NCBI GenBank assembly: GCA_013396655.1
Contig: WBMV01007704.1
Span: 1,361,364 to 1,425,363 of the forward strand
Direction of reading: 5' to 3'
Origin: Campylorhamphus procurvoides
Taxonomy: Eukaryota; Chordata; Aves; Passeriformes; Dendrocolaptidae
Length of the DNA stretch: 64,000 bases
Shown: one piece after another, positions 63,190 to 64,000 of the stretch
How the letters are laid out: every line of letters begins with the position of its first letter
Numbering within the stretch: position 1 is the stretch's first letter
Position numbers and translations under genes: made by a program
Notes under the pieces: model-generated
Database searches by the model: none
Seen by the model: only the letters and a program-made list of their open reading frames with translations
What the model was told of the DNA's origin: nothing

Positions 63190-64000
63190 ATATTTACCAC
63201 CATCAGTGAAGAGAGCATATCACTTTTCATCTTCTGGTAGCTGGTTATATGGACGGGCCGCCTCAGCCCAGCCACCAGGATCTCTTTCTCAGTTAGGGTA
63301 TAGCTGGCCTGAGATCCTTTGCATCCCTATTCCAGAATCCCAGTGCTCATCCTCATGTCTCCCCAGGTACTTTCTTCCAGAGGCTCCAGGATGGGCACAT
63401 TCTTCACATCCTGTCCTGTCCTGACTGACCCAAGTGCTACTGCATGGGCAACCTCCTGTTTAATCTGTTCAAAGGCTTGTTGTTGTTCAGGGCCCCACTG
63501 GAAACCATTTTTCTTCTGTGTCACAAGGTAGAGAGGACTTACAGTCTGACTGTACTCGGGGATATGCATCCTCCAAAGGCCTACTGCACCTAGGAAAGCC
63601 TGTGTTTCCTTTTTGTTGGTTGGTGGGGACACAGCTGCTATGTTGTCCCTCCTTTGGAATCTGGCGATGTCAGTCTTGCCATTTCACTACTTGGAACTGA
63701 ATTTCCTGAGCAGGTCCCTTAGACTTATTTCGTTTAATGGCAAAACCAGCTTTTAGGAGAATCTGGATTATCTTCTCTTCTTTCTCAAAAACTTCCCCTG
63801 CTGTGTTCCCCCATGCAATGATGTCATCAATGTACTGTAGATGTTCTGGAGCCTCACCCTTTTCCATGGCAAATGGTGGGACTGTGTTTCCACACTGGGA
63901 GAGTCAATTCCAGGTGTACTGCACACCCCTCCACATGAAAGCCAATTGTGGCTCCTTGTCGAGANCAATTGTGGCTCCTTGTCGAGAGTGGCAGTTGCAG
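63190..64000 (-). mobile_element. Degraded endogenous retrovirus pol fragment (RT and RNase H pieces)
   Basis: On the - strand, open frames carry a reverse-transcriptase YIDD active-site motif (63823-63834), a downstream thumb/connection segment (63327-63632), and an FTDG-type RNase H motif near 63200, in that order. The pieces are in different frames, with a stop between the YIDD frame (63670-63867) and the next one. The connection to RNase H spacing is far too short, implying an internal deletion. No LTR, gag or env was seen, and the element runs off the window. It lies in the KNL1 intron upstream of the exon at 62822 and is on the same strand. Family-level placement (spuma/ERVL-like versus others) is not certain. 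Confidence 0.85.
63943..63987. repeat. 22-bp perfect duplication around a single N
   Basis: CAATTGTGGCTCCTTGTCGA plus GA occurs at 63943-63964 and again at 63966-63987, with a lone N at 63965. Same arrangement as at 17093, so most likely an unmerged contig overlap inside the ERV. Confidence 0.9.

Overview
The window is nuclear DNA from a bird, probably a songbird. It holds intron-rich vertebrate genes with GT-AG splice sites, several CR1 LINE 3' ends, and an avian-type endogenous retrovirus fragment. The exact species cannot be read from the sequence. I assembled four genes exon by exon from splice sites, reading phase and recognised protein sequence.

Layout. (1) 1-11954, + strand: the 3' part of CAPRIN1 (13 exons, about 452 codons), followed by its 3'UTR. 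(2) 13.2-17.4 kb: intergenic DNA, then a CpG-rich NAT10 promoter with a suspicious near-identical ~217-bp tandem duplication around a single N. (3) 17501-34971, + strand: complete NAT10 (28 exons, 1019 aa). (4) 35-38 kb: intergenic DNA with a G-rich minisatellite and a 49-N gap. (5) 38151-43050, - strand: complete RAD51 coding region (9 coding exons, 339 aa), with a probable noncoding exon 1 and GC-rich promoter near 43.9-44.1 kb. Four CR1 copies lie in its introns, all antisense to the gene. (6) 45316-62822, - strand: nearly complete KNL1 (CASC5; 24 exons, about 2302 codons). It includes one 5022-nt exon that carries about 18 MELT-like repeats; only the extreme N-terminal coding exon is missing. 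(7) 63.2-64.0 kb: a broken ERV pol fragment in the KNL1 5' intron, with a second single-N duplication scar.

Functionally, CAPRIN1 (stress-granule RNA binding) and NAT10 (rRNA/tRNA/mRNA cytidine acetylation) form one head-to-tail pair. KNL1 (outer kinetochore and checkpoint scaffold) and RAD51 (recombinase) form another. NAT10 and RAD51 converge tail to tail. In human the two pairs are on different chromosomes (11p13 and 15q15), so the NAT10-RAD51 interval is a synteny junction relative to mammals.

I found no undescribed gene system. The points most worth checking are the two assembly scars (one in the NAT10 promoter), similar G-run hexamer repeats at the 5' ends of NAT10 and RAD51, a GC-AG intron and possible alternative 3' ends of CAPRIN1, two unusual residues in RAD51, and the degenerate KNL1 MELT array.
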